NCBI GenBank assembly: GCA_903901425.1
Contig: CAIURC010000039.1
Location: 1-33,539 of the forward strand
Origin: an uncultured Spartobacteria bacterium
GTDB taxonomy: Bacteria > Verrucomicrobiota > Verrucomicrobiia > Chthoniobacterales > Chthoniobacteraceae
Direction: 5' to 3'
DNA length: 33,539 nt
Below are positions 6,530 through 15,035 of this stretch, in pieces (within the stretch, counting starts at the first letter, position 1; each line of letters begins with the position of its first letter). A model generated the notes under the pieces. It was not told the origin of the DNA and ran no database searches. It saw only the letters and a program-made list of their open reading frames with translations. The position numbers and the translations under genes were made by a program.

Positions 6530-7990
6530 TCACGACAAAATGTCGTGGATGACGGAGGCCGCCTCAACGCCGGTGAGTTTGGCGTCGAGGCCTTGGAATT
6601 TGTAGGTGAAAGCGTCGTGCCGGATGCCGAGCAGGTGGAGGAGGGTTGCATGGAGGTCATGGACGGTGACCACGTTTTTCACGGCGGCGTACCCGAGGTC
6701 ATCGGTGGCGCCGTACACCATGCCGCTCCGGATTCCGGCGCCGGCCAGCCACATGGACATGGCTTTGTTGTGGTGGTCGCGTCCCACGGGACCCTTGTCG
6801 CCCTGTTTCATGGGGGTCCTGCCAAACTCGCCGGTCCATACCAGCAGGGTTTCTTCAAAAAGGCCGCGGCGTTTGAGGTCGGTGATCAGGGCGGCGCAGG
6901 CGCGGTCCACCTCTGCGGCGCGGAGTGGGAGTTCCTCCCGGAGCAGGCTGTGGTGGTCCCAGTCCCGGTGGTAGAGCTGGATGAACCGGGAACCGCGTTC
7001 GGCGAGGCGCCGTGCGAGGAGGCAGTTGGAGGCGAACGAGCCGTCGCCGGGACGGCAGCCATAGAGTTCGAGTGTTTCGGCGGATTCTCCCTGGACATCC
7101 ATCAATTCTGGGACGCTGGTTTGCATCCGGAAGGCCATCTCGTATTGGGCGATCCGGGTGGAGATCTCGGGATCGAATGTGGTGTTTGAATGAAGGCGGT
7201 TGAGCGCTTGGATGGCCTCCACGTCGGCCTTTTGAGTGGCCATGCTGACACCGGCAGGGGAGGTGAGATAAAGAACCGGGTCGCCCTTGCTCCGGAGTTG
7301 AACTCCCTGGAACCGCGAAGGGAGGAACCCGTTGCTCCACTGGCGTGCAGAGACGGGCTGTGGATTCCGGCCGTTTCCTGTGGAGATGAGTACGACAAAG
7401 CCGGGCAGGTCCTTGGACATGCTGCCGAGGCCGTACGTGATCCAAGAGCCCATGCTGGGACGGCCCGCAATCTGCGACCCCGTGTTCATGAACATGTGAG
7501 CCGGGTCATGGTTGATCGCATCGGTGGTCATGGAGCGGACCAGACAGATGTCGTCCACCACTGAGCCCAAGTGAGGGAGGAGTTCCGAGAGCTCGGTCTG
7601 GTTCCGGCCGAATTTACGGAATTTGAATTGGGGCCCCTGGCAGATGAGAGGCTGGCCTTGGAGTTGAGCGAGTTGTTGGCCCTTGGTGAAACTGCCGGGC
7701 ATGGGTTGGCCGTCCATTTCCGCCAGCTTGGGTTTATAATCGAAGAGCTCGAGTTGGGACGGCCCTCCGGCCATGGTCATCCAGATGACCCGCTTGGCTT
7801 TCTGGGGCAGCGGAAGTGTTTTGAGGATGCCGCCCGGAGCGATGCCCTGTGCGTGGAGACGGGATTCGTGGAGCAGCGAGGCGAGGGCAACGGCTCCCAA
7901 GCCATGGGCGGTTTTTCCTAAAAATGTGCGCCGCGCGATTTGACGCGACTGGGGATCATCGGTCCAGACAGGTGGGGGGCGATTGGGCAT
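6530..7990 (-). CDS. DUF1501 protein, Tat-exported, sulfatase/phosphatase-fold
   Basis: This 486-residue protein has a twin-arginine signal (ARRTFLGKTAHGLGAVALASLL, near residues 19-40), so it is exported folded. The body matches DUF1501, an alkaline-phosphatase-superfamily domain abundant in Planctomycetes and Verrucomicrobia. Family landmarks include WMTMAGGPSQLELFDYKP near the start, NHDPAHMFMNTG, and near the end VWTGEFGRTPM with GRDHHNKAMSMWLAGAGI. The function of the family is not established; proposed roles involve large-polymer or polysaccharide breakdown. DUF1501 genes usually follow a cytochrome/DUF1549-DUF1553 gene or a DUF1800 gene. Neither is present here: the upstream neighbour is the giant lamin-tail protein, with 568 bp between. 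A hairpin (CACGAC/GTCGTG, 6531-6547) covers the last codons. Confidence 0.9.
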   Translation of the reverse strand: MPNRPPPVWTDDPQSRQIARRTFLGKTAHGLGAVALASLLHESRLHAQGIAPGGILKTLPLPQKAKRVIWMTMAGGPSQLELFDYKPKLAEMDGQPMPGSFTKGQQLAQLQGQPLICQGPQFKFRKFGRNQTELSELLPHLGSVVDDICLVRSMTTDAINHDPAHMFMNTGSQIAGRPSMGSWITYGLGSMSKDLPGFVVLISTGNGRNPQPVSARQWSNGFLPSRFQGVQLRSKGDPVLYLTSPAGVSMATQKADVEAIQALNRLHSNTTFDPEISTRIAQYEMAFRMQTSVPELMDVQGESAETLELYGCRPGDGSFASNCLLARRLAERGSRFIQLYHRDWDHHSLLREELPLRAAEVDRACAALITDLKRRGLFEETLLVWTGEFGRTPMKQGDKGPVGRDHHNKAMSMWLAGAGIRSGMVYGATDDLGYAAVKNVVTVHDLHATLLHLLGIRHDAFTYKFQGLDAKLTGVEAASVIHDILS

Positions 7991-8558
7991 GGCGGGTGTG
8001 CTGGGTGTCTGGGTCTGTCTACCTGCGAACCGGGTTTTCCGCAGGGCGCCTTTTCCTAACCAGCGTCAGTCTGCCGCAAACGCGGGGCCTGGGGGCTGTG
8101 GGAGGGCGGGGGAGCGGAATTTGCCAAAGGTTTTGTGACTTGAGGCTGGTGGTTCTGAGGGCGTGCTGGAGGAGTTCGCATCCGGCCTATTGCAGGGTGG
8201 AGAAAAGCCCCAAATGGCAGCGAGAGGAGGAGGTTTTGGCAGGGTTTGGTGCAGGAGTGGAGGGATGGAGCGCCTATCAAAGGAATGTAGAGGCGGTGAT
8301 CCGGGCAGGTATTGGGGAGGAGCCTTGGGATTCAGTGAACGGAAGTCTTGTTCACGGCGGGAAGAAGTTTCTGAAAGTGGACCGGCAGAAGAGGCAAAAG
8401 TTCTGAGAGATTCAGTCCCCGGGCGATTCAAAGCAGGGTTGTGACCAGACAGGTTGTGGCCGGCGTGAGCAGGGCCCCGAGACGCCTTTGATGCCGTGAA
8501 TGTTCGGTTGCACTCCGTCACAGAATGGCGGGAGCGGGCAGGCTCCGGATTCAGGCGG
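7991..8558. other. Intergenic region containing dispersed repeat copy A
   Basis: This 568-bp gap lies between the start of the DUF1501 gene and the end of the giant protein gene, both on the minus strand. The part nearest DUF1501 holds one copy of the dispersed repeat (8048-8110). The remainder is strongly G-rich on the plus strand and has no convincing reading frame. A promoter for the DUF1501 gene should lie here, but I cannot identify one reliably. Confidence 0.4.
8048..8110 (-). repeat. Dispersed repeat, copy A
   Basis: This segment matches 14706-14768 over about 60 bp with a few mismatches and single-base gaps. The most conserved core on the plus strand is cagcgtcagtctgccg followed by aaacgcgggg. 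It lies 58-120 bp upstream of the DUF1501 start in the minus orientation. Its role is unknown. Confidence 0.6.
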
Positions 8559-11500
8559 TCAGCGCAGCGATGCTTTCAGGCGGAGAAAGGTGTTTGCCGC
8601 GCCATTGGGCGGAGTGATGCGCCATGTTTCGGTGAGGAACGAGCCGGACAGTGTGTCCCCCGTTTTGACGGCATTTGCTGGGGCCCACGGGGTCTTCAGG
8701 TCGGTCACAGCTTCAATTGAGAGGACAGCGGCGTCTGCATTGGCGCAGCGCGTGAATACGGCGATGAGCGTGCCTGAGACTTCGCGTGTCACAGTCAGCG
8801 GTGCGGGGTTGGAGACGGAATCGCTGGTGCCGAGTGCATACTCAAGCAATTCGGCGATTCCGTCTCCGTCGGCGTCCCTGGTGATGGTGCCAGAAAACGG
8901 GAGGGCATCCGTGCCGCCTGGGTTTCCCCCATGAGTGACACTGGCGCGCCAAGTGTACTCGAGAGGGTTGGGATTGATGCTGCTCACGACGCGGCGAACC
9001 AGTGAGCGTCCCCCACCATCGGTGCGACTCAGATTGTCTTGGTAGGTGAAGTCGAAGATCAGTGTGCCCGCTGCGCTGTAGAATTTTATGCGTTCGCCGT
9101 TGTTGTCGAGTCCGCTGGGGCCGAATCCGCCCGGAGCCACTTGCGCAGTTGGGACGGATGGATATGCCGTGAGGAATGCAACGTGGTCCTTGGCGATGAG
9201 GATTCGTGCATCTGGGGCGAGATGCACGCCGTTTGGAAACGTGTATGAAATCCCCTGGCCGTTTTCCTCGTCGAAATGGCATCCGGACAAGTCGAGAGTG
9301 GAGGCGGTGATGTTTTGAAGTTCGATGAACTCCGTGGTGTCGTCGGGCCCCGGTGGATTGTAGTGCAGTTCCGAGACGATCAGGCTGTTCGCTGTTGCAG
9401 GGAAGACTTCGGAAATCGTGGAGACTGTCACCGTCGTAGTGCCGAGTGATTCGCCGGTTTTGTTGTAGGCGACCAGCGTGTAGGTGTGCGTGCCTGGATC
9501 GAGTGGAAGTGGGAGGGACCATGTGCTTTCGCCCGTCCACGTGACGGGCAGCGGCCTTGTGGCACCTTGAAGCCGGATTTCATGGACGTCGATCCATGCG
9601 TTTCCAGTGACGGTCGTAAATGAACCTGAAGTGGTCACCGGACTGGCGCTGGTGCGTTCAAAGGCAACCCTTGGAACCGGCGCCGTCTGTCCGTTTTGTC
9701 CTAGGATGACGTCGCGCGCATAATTTGTACGAGGGATGAGATAGTTTGAAACCATGCCGAGCATGTCCTCGGTGCCAAATTTCGAGTAGTGTGTGGCCCA
9801 TTGGCTCATGGTCGTGGCGTTGAACGAGCGGTTCAACACGTCGAGCATGTGTCCGAAATAGAGCCGTTTCCAAGCGGGGTTCTCGATGAACTTGGCGATA
9901 TCGCCTCCGAGGAGCGTGGCGCCCGGGTTTCCCTGGTCGAGGAAATCGCAGTCCCACGGAAACACCACAGCCTTTTTTCCGGGCGGAAAGTAAAAGAGCA
10001 CATTGTGCTGAGAACCCCTTCCATCTGGAGCCAAGTAGTTGTCGACGGTGCCAAAGAGAACTGGACCCACATGTCCACGGAGCCATGCATCGACGTCCAC
10101 GTATTGGTCCACCAGTGCGTCAAACGTTGCCCCTGGGGCCTGACCGATGGCGTTCGTGACGTTCATGATGCCCGAGTAGTCATCGGTCCGGCGTCCGCTT
10201 TCAACCAGCCAATGCCAGCGGTAGAATTCTGGATTCGCTCCGAGATTTGCCACATCCACGCCAGGGGGCGACGTGTAGTCCTGCGGGATCTTTGGATGCT
10301 CCGGAACAATTTCCGGGTCTACGATGCGCGTTGCTGGATCGATGGTTTGCGTGAGTTCGTAGATGCGCTCGTATTTGAACATCATCCCGTTGTTACCGTT
10401 GTCCCATTGGTTATCGAGGTAATCGCCCTTGAGCCTGGTTTTGGAGAGAATGGCGGCGCCAAGCATTCCTGAGCCATCGAACGCGATGCCCGCGGCATTG
10501 GGCGCACACGCGGGGATGATCCGGACAAGATCGTCCTGTGGAGCGTGGATACCGCCTGCGAGGACGTTGAGGGTTTTGAGAAGAATTTCGCTCTGTCCGC
10601 TGGCGATGCCGCCGGAGCGGTCGATGGAGATCCCGCCGTGGGTTCCCATGTAGAGGTCGTCTGGTGGGAACTCAAGGTTGTAGCCCACGCGTTCGATGTT
10701 GAATCGTCCGTGCTCGCTGCTTTTGAGCGACACTCCGGCGCGGTAGTAAATTTCGCGTTCGTCGAGGATGACGGTGCACGGGATGGCCGCATTGCTCATC
10801 AGATTTTCCTGCCTGTAGAGTGTTGTGGCATCGGCGGGTGGCAGGATGACGCGGACATTGTGGGGTCTTGCGCCGCTGGGAAGCGTGAGGAGGGCGCGTC
10901 CATCGTCCCACTGGACCATGGCGCGCGAGGCGGCTCCTCTGGCGGGGAAAAACGAGGTCGCACCGAGTAGATCCGTGGCCCGCACATAGAATTGGACAAC
11001 CGTGCCGGCGGCCTGTCCGGGGATGGTTCCGGTAAAGAGGCCGTTGCCACCCAGTGTCATCGGGGTGCTCGTGAAGGCGGCTCCATTCACTGAGGTGAAG
11101 AGTTGCACCGAGCTGACCCCGTCCGGGTCTGCGACGCGAACGGAAACGGTGGCATTCCGTAATGCGGATGGAACCGGGGGGGAATGCGACAGGGAATTGA
11201 ACGTGGGTCCTGAATTTGCGTTGAACCGGCTGTTGCGCGTTCCGGGTGTTCCACCGGTGGTCGGGCGGTTGAGAAGCGTTTTGAGCGGGAGGCGGTTTGT
11301 GTAGAGGCGGGAATGAAGGGCATTTGATCCGCGGAGCCATTTGGCGCGGAAGGTGATGCGGTAAGTGTCCGTGTCGACGATGGAGTGGAAGGCCCCGCCA
11401 GTTTTAAGGGTTGTGGTTGCGTGGTTGTGCATGTGCTCGGTCTCCGCGGTGGCGGTGACCTTGAGCACCTTGTTTGCGGGGGCCGTGGGATCGGGCACCA

Positions 11501-12008
11501 CAGTGCCGCTGTGCGTGCCGATGATGCGCCAGAATCTTGCGGACCCGCTGCTGAAACTTCCATTTTGGATCAGTTCAACATTTCCCTGGGTGACATCCTT
11601 CACGCTGATGTCGTCGATGAGCATCTCGCCTTTGTCGAGCAGGCCGAAGACAAATTCGTTCCATGTGGCAGGGTTGTTTGAGGGGATGTTTGTCGCCTGC
11701 CCGGTGATGCTCACGGTCTGCCATGTGGAACGACTGCTTTCATCGCTCCCATCCCATGCCTCGCCCTCGGAGTTGTCGCTGTCCGGGTCTCTCAGTTCGA
11801 GGCTTGAGCCGCCGCCATCCGCCCATTGGGACCAGCGGCCTCCGTCATGGTAACGGACTTCGTCGGCGACGTTTCCGTTGTTGTCTGCGAGTCGGATGGT
11901 CTCTCCGCTTCTGCGCAGAGTTCCGCTCCACGGCCATAGCGCGGTGACGCCCGGATGCAGCGACGCGAAGGTTCTGGGATTCCACGCGATGACGATATAT
12001 CCGCCTGG
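8559..12008 (-). CDS. Giant surface protein, 3' part: CotH-kinase-like and lamin-tail domains
   Basis: This frame continues the protein begun at 14359 after a one-base shift near 12008; an internal ATG at 11714 could start a shorter product. In order it holds the rest of a lamin-tail domain (GGYIVIAW), a carbohydrate-binding-like stretch (VELIQNGSFSSG), an Ig-like domain (NATVSVRVADPDGVSSV), then a CotH-like atypical kinase. The kinase part shows YYRAGVSLKSS with a candidate ATP-binding lysine, FGTVDNYL, HNVLFYF and VVFPWDCDF with candidate metal-binding aspartates. Another lamin-tail domain follows (LIVSELHYNPPG ... DLSGCHF). It ends with DADGDGIAELLEYALGTSD and a beta-rich tail typical of exported verrucomicrobial proteins. 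CotH kinases phosphorylate spore-coat proteins in Bacillus; activity here is inferred. The protein should be secreted or surface-attached. Confidence 0.8.
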   Translation of the reverse strand, partial: PGGYIVIAWNPRTFASLHPGVTALWPWSGTLRRSGETIRLADNNGNVADEVRYHDGGRWSQWADGGGSSLELRDPDSDNSEGEAWDGSDESSRSTWQTVSITGQATNIPSNNPATWNEFVFGLLDKGEMLIDDISVKDVTQGNVELIQNGSFSSGSARFWRIIGTHSGTVVPDPTAPANKVLKVTATAETEHMHNHATTTLKTGGAFHSIVDTDTYRITFRAKWLRGSNALHSRLYTNRLPLKTLLNRPTTGGTPGTRNSRFNANSGPTFNSLSHSPPVPSALRNATVSVRVADPDGVSSVQLFTSVNGAAFTSTPMTLGGNGLFTGTIPGQAAGTVVQFYVRATDLLGATSFFPARGAASRAMVQWDDGRALLTLPSGARPHNVRVILPPADATTLYRQENLMSNAAIPCTVILDEREIYYRAGVSLKSSEHGRFNIERVGYNLEFPPDDLYMGTHGGISIDRSGGIASGQSEILLKTLNVLAGGIHAPQDDLVRIIPACAPNAAGIAFDGSGMLGAAILSKTRLKGDYLDNQWDNGNNGMMFKYERIYELTQTIDPATRIVDPEIVPEHPKIPQDYTSPPGVDVANLGANPEFYRWHWLVESGRRTDDYSGIMNVTNAIGQAPGATFDALVDQYVDVDAWLRGHVGPVLFGTVDNYLAPDGRGSQHNVLFYFPPGKKAVVFPWDCDFLDQGNPGATLLGGDIAKFIENPAWKRLYFGHMLDVLNRSFNATTMSQWATHYSKFGTEDMLGMVSNYLIPRTNYARDVILGQNGQTAPVPRVAFERTSASPVTTSGSFTTVTGNAWIDVHEIRLQGATRPLPVTWTGESTWSLPLPLDPGTHTYTLVAYNKTGESLGTTTVTVSTISEVFPATANSLIVSELHYNPPGPDDTTEFIELQNITASTLDLSGCHFDEENGQGISYTFPNGVHLAPDARILIAKDHVAFLTAYPSVPTAQVAPGGFGPSGLDNNGERIKFYSAAGTLIFDFTYQDNLSRTDGGGRSLVRRVVSSINPNPLEYTWRASVTHGGNPGGTDALPFSGTITRDADGDGIAELLEYALGTSDSVSNPAPLTVTREVSGTLIAVFTRCANADAAVLSIEAVTDLKTPWAPANAVKTGDTLSGSFLTETWRITPPNGAANTFLRLKASLR

Positions 12009-14359
12009 GGAACCGGCGGGGTCTGCGCGGGGAAGGTGAATTTGATGCCCTCAGTGAAAGCCCATCCGCTCACATCAACGGGCGATTTGCTTCGGTTGAA
12101 GAGTTCAATCCACTGCTCGCCGGAAGGCAGCTCCGGAGGAGAAGGGTCGGGCGCATGGTAGAAGATTTCATTGATGACGATCGCGGTGTTCGTTGCGATT
12201 GAATTGGGTGCGCCTGGAGTTGGCGTGGTGGTAAAGCCCCAATCGCCCTTGGTGGTCAATCCCCGCACCCGTTCAGTCACCTCACGTGAATCACACAGCG
12301 TGGTGCCACCCGGTCCGATGAGGTTTAGGCGGGTGCCTGCAGCGGGCAAAAAGCCAAGGTGCGTGGTGTTGAGCAGCAGGTATCCGCCTGCCGGAATGTT
12401 TTGCGGGGGCAAGGCAACAGTTTGGCCGGTGCTGGAGGTGATGCTCCACCCTGATGCGCTCACGGCGGACGCGGTCGCATTTTGAAGCTCGATATAAAAC
12501 CCGGGTAAACCTGCGCCTCCAAACTCGCTGAACCGCAGGGAGGGCGTGGGGGGCATCGGTGTTTCCACGGTCTCCAGTGCCGCATTGAAAACCGCGGAAG
12601 CGGATCCGGACGCCTTGTGGAGGGAGACAGCAAAGACGTTGGTTCCCCTGACAAGGGACGCAGCAGGAAGTTCCGCCGTGGAAGTGGTGGGATTCGAAAT
12701 GACGGAACGTGCTGGAGTTCCGTGCGGCACAGCGCCCGCAGGCATGTTGAACCGGGTCAGTTCCATTCCGTTCAAATAGAACACCGCACCATCGGCCACG
12801 GTATGGGTGAGGCGAAGCACTGTCTCGGCGGGGTTTCCTGCATAGGTAAACGAATTCCGCAGGTAAACGGTGGGAGCTGCTGCGGACAAGAGGGTGGGCG
12901 CTGACACGCCCGGGAAAGCCGAATCGATGCCGTACTCGGATTCGAGATAGGTGCCAACGGCATTGAAATCAGCCGCTGAAAGTTCGTGATTGTAAACGAG
13001 CACCTCGGCGATGTCGCCGATGAAACCTTGTGGGGTTCCGGCGGTTGCATGATGCCCGATGTTTAGCGCCGGCACGGTGATTGGTGCGCCGGAGTCCGGG
13101 GTGGTACCTTCGAGAACACCGTTCACCCAGATTTCAAATTGAAGCGTGGACCTCTTTCTCCGCATGGCCACGATTTGGAAATCGGTCTGGGAAAGAGCGG
13201 TTGTGGAAACCGGCCCTCCGAGATCTGCGTCCGAGTCGTACCGTTTCTGAAATCCGAAGCGACCGTTGGTGACCTTCAATGAAGCGAGCGGCGTGGTGGC
13301 GGATGTCCGGTCGAGGATGTAGGAGCCATCTCCGTCGGTTGGATCTCCACTGGCCTGTGCGCCATTCGCACGGAGCACAACGAAGTAAACCCAGCCGCTG
13401 GTATTTCCGATGGTCGGTGGTGCGGAGGTACGTAGTTCCTGGGTGTTCGCAGAGAAGCGGACGGCGGCCTTGCCTGTCGCCGTGGCATTCAGTTTGAGGG
13501 AAGGCGCATCGGTGGAAAGACTCGGCGACGCGTTTTGGGAGATCCTGTCGCCGAATCCCGGGCCATTTGCCGTGTCGTTCCAACTGGAAATGAGCGCTCC
13601 GTCCTGAAGTCCGGTGATGTCGCTCGCGCGGAACCGTTCGACCAGGTTTGCAGTGACTGAGAGGGGCACCGGGGATCGCGCGCCAAGGGGTGCCTGACCC
13701 TGTGCCCACAAGGAATCATCGAACGCGTTTCCTGCCCAATTGCCAGGTGGTCCCGCGGCTGTGTCCCGGTATCTCCAAGGCGTGCCTGCGCCAATCATCG
13801 TGCTCGTGACCGGCAAGCCGTAGGTGGGAAAGTTTTGGGCGCCGGGCGAACCGCCGAGTTGCGTGCTTGTGGCCCACTGGGAGGCACCGGAGGCTGCCGT
13901 CCCTGAACGCCGGGATAGCGTTGCTCCGGAGCCGTCTGCGCCTGCGGGCCAGTCGCCCGAGTCGCCGTAGGTAAGCTCGTCCATGATGCGGCCGTTCAAA
14001 TTGTGGAGCCTCAGCGTGGCGCCGCCGTTATCCAGCTGTCCGGTGAAGGGGCCGAGGGAGCCAGGAATCTGGCCGGGCGCGGCTGCGACCACAATATACG
14101 CTCCGCCTGGCACGATGGTTCCCGCGGGAAATGTGTAACTGATGCCGCCATCAATCCGCCATCCGCTGATGTCCACATCCACGGCCTGAAGGCTGCGAAG
14201 TTCGACCCATTCGGTCTGTGTCAGTTCATTCGCTGGATGGTATTGCAGTTCATTAAAGACCAGCACCGAATCGGCGGCAGAGGCGGACAACGTGACTCCG
14301 CCGATTACAGCGAGGAACCGGGTGAACACGGATGTGACTCTGTTTTCGGGCGTCGTCAT
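11792..14359 (-). CDS. Giant surface protein, 5' part: signal peptide, lamin-tail and LamG domains
   Basis: ATG 14359 is chosen because a GGAG motif precedes it closely and a signal peptide follows at once (VFTRFLAVIGGVTLSASAADS); the frame opens further upstream to 14488. Domains in order: lamin-tail domain 1 (LVFNELQYHPAN ... ISGWRIDGG ... GGAYIVV); a LamG/concanavalin-like domain from about residue 235 to 460, ending GFIGDIAEVLVYNHELS; a jelly-roll segment (YLRNSFTYAG ... GAVFYLNGMELTRFNMP); lamin-tail domain 2 (FYIELQNATASAVSASGW); and lamin-tail domain 3 (IVINEIFYHAPDP ... IKFTFPAQTPPVP). The frame then loses one base in a C4 run (12007-12010) and reads unrelated residues to a stop at 11792. 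Restoring one C continues the domain as PPGGYIVIAW in the frame of 8559-12008, giving one protein of about 1,930 residues. These domains bind glycans or proteins on surfaces. Confidence 0.8.
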   Translation of the reverse strand: MTTPENRVTSVFTRFLAVIGGVTLSASAADSVLVFNELQYHPANELTQTEWVELRSLQAVDVDISGWRIDGGISYTFPAGTIVPGGAYIVVAAAPGQIPGSLGPFTGQLDNGGATLRLHNLNGRIMDELTYGDSGDWPAGADGSGATLSRRSGTAASGASQWATSTQLGGSPGAQNFPTYGLPVTSTMIGAGTPWRYRDTAAGPPGNWAGNAFDDSLWAQGQAPLGARSPVPLSVTANLVERFRASDITGLQDGALISSWNDTANGPGFGDRISQNASPSLSTDAPSLKLNATATGKAAVRFSANTQELRTSAPPTIGNTSGWVYFVVLRANGAQASGDPTDGDGSYILDRTSATTPLASLKVTNGRFGFQKRYDSDADLGGPVSTTALSQTDFQIVAMRRKRSTLQFEIWVNGVLEGTTPDSGAPITVPALNIGHHATAGTPQGFIGDIAEVLVYNHELSAADFNAVGTYLESEYGIDSAFPGVSAPTLLSAAAPTVYLRNSFTYAGNPAETVLRLTHTVADGAVFYLNGMELTRFNMPAGAVPHGTPARSVISNPTTSTAELPAASLVRGTNVFAVSLHKASGSASAVFNAALETVETPMPPTPSLRFSEFGGAGLPGFYIELQNATASAVSASGWSITSSTGQTVALPPQNIPAGGYLLLNTTHLGFLPAAGTRLNLIGPGGTTLCDSREVTERVRGLTTKGDWGFTTTPTPGAPNSIATNTAIVINEIFYHAPDPSPPELPSGEQWIELFNRSKSPVDVSGWAFTEGIKFTFPAQTPPVPQADISSSRGIPEPSRRCIRASPRYGRGAELCAEAERPSDSQTTTETSPTKSVTMTEAAGPNGRMAAAQASN

Positions 14360-14705
14360 CGCTCCAGGAGAAGCCCGGCCTTGGGAACGAAGTGAAGGTA
14401 GCCGGGTCCGCATCGTGGTTGCTTTTTTACGGCAAAAAGGACTTCTGACGCGCGCCTTGAAATCTGACTGGTTCCTTTTTGGGGACAATAACGATAGCTT
14501 TTGGGGTGTTCACTTGCCAAGCCCTCAATACCGACACCGCTTCAGGTGGGGCCGGGTGTGCGGGCAGTGAATTCAGAGGGCAAAAACTGGAGCGTGAAGG
14601 ATCCGCCTCGGTGGGGATGGCTGGTGGATGCAACGGGGAATGTCACCGGGCGTCGAATTTGGAGGGGGGCGGGGTCTGACTGGCACGGGCAAACTCGGAA
14701 GAATG

Positions 14706-14768
14706 CCGTTTTCCTTAACAGCGTCAGTCTGCCGGAAACGCGGGGGCTGGGGTCCGCGTGGAGGGCGG
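14706..14768 (-). repeat. Dispersed repeat, copy B
   Basis: This is the counterpart of 8048-8110 in the same orientation. It starts just after the stop of the NfeD-like gene (14771) and lies 347 bp upstream of the giant protein start. On the minus strand GCGT and ACGC could pair across the conserved core, but without a T-run it is not a clear terminator. The 280 bp between the NfeD-like stop and 14489 hold no gene. Confidence 0.6.
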
Positions 14769-14770
14769 AA

Positions 14771-15034
14771 TCAGTACTGGTTGATGTCGTCCTGCCGGAG
14801 TTTCTGCTGGTCGGTGTTGCGTCGGAAGGCGGCGCGGAAAACGAGAAACGCGAGTGCGGAACCGAAGGCGAAGATGAGGAGGTCGCGGTTGAGGTCGAGG
14901 CCTCCTTGGAAGAACTGGGTGGCGGCGACCGCCAGCATGCCTACGGCCATGCCAAGTGCGCCAAAGGAGGGGGAGAAGAGTTCGGCGAGGCCGAAGACGA
15001 TGGCGAGGACCACGGAGAGCTTCCAAGCGTCCAT
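14771..15034 (-). CDS. NfeD-like short membrane protein
   Basis: This 87-residue protein begins MDAWKLSVVLAIVFGLAELF. It has two or three hydrophobic segments (residues about 6-20, 26-42 and 52-68) and a charged, Gln/Asp-rich C-terminal tail. It resembles the membrane part of short NfeD/YbbJ proteins, which accompany stomatin-like SPFH proteins and are thought to help organise membrane microdomains or quality control. The usual C-terminal OB-fold is missing, so it is a minimal version. Its ATG lies one base after the stop of the SPFH gene, so the two are co-translated and probably interact. The assignment rests mainly on that partnership and the membrane pattern. Confidence 0.6.
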   Translation of the reverse strand: MDAWKLSVVLAIVFGLAELFSPSFGALGMAVGMLAVAATQFFQGGLDLNRDLLIFAFGSALAFLVFRAAFRRNTDQQKLRQDDINQY

Positions 15035-15035
15035 G

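Noticed and set aside
6347-7189. A plus-strand frame opposite the DUF1501 gene
   Set aside because: It is Gly/Val/His-rich without a domain, and the minus strand has a full-length DUF1501 protein with a Tat signal.
11714-12008. Treating 8559-11714 and 11792-14488 as two unrelated genes
   Set aside because: The region 11714-12008 is excellent lamin-tail sequence in the second frame and completes the domain begun in the first, so one frameshifted gene explains both.
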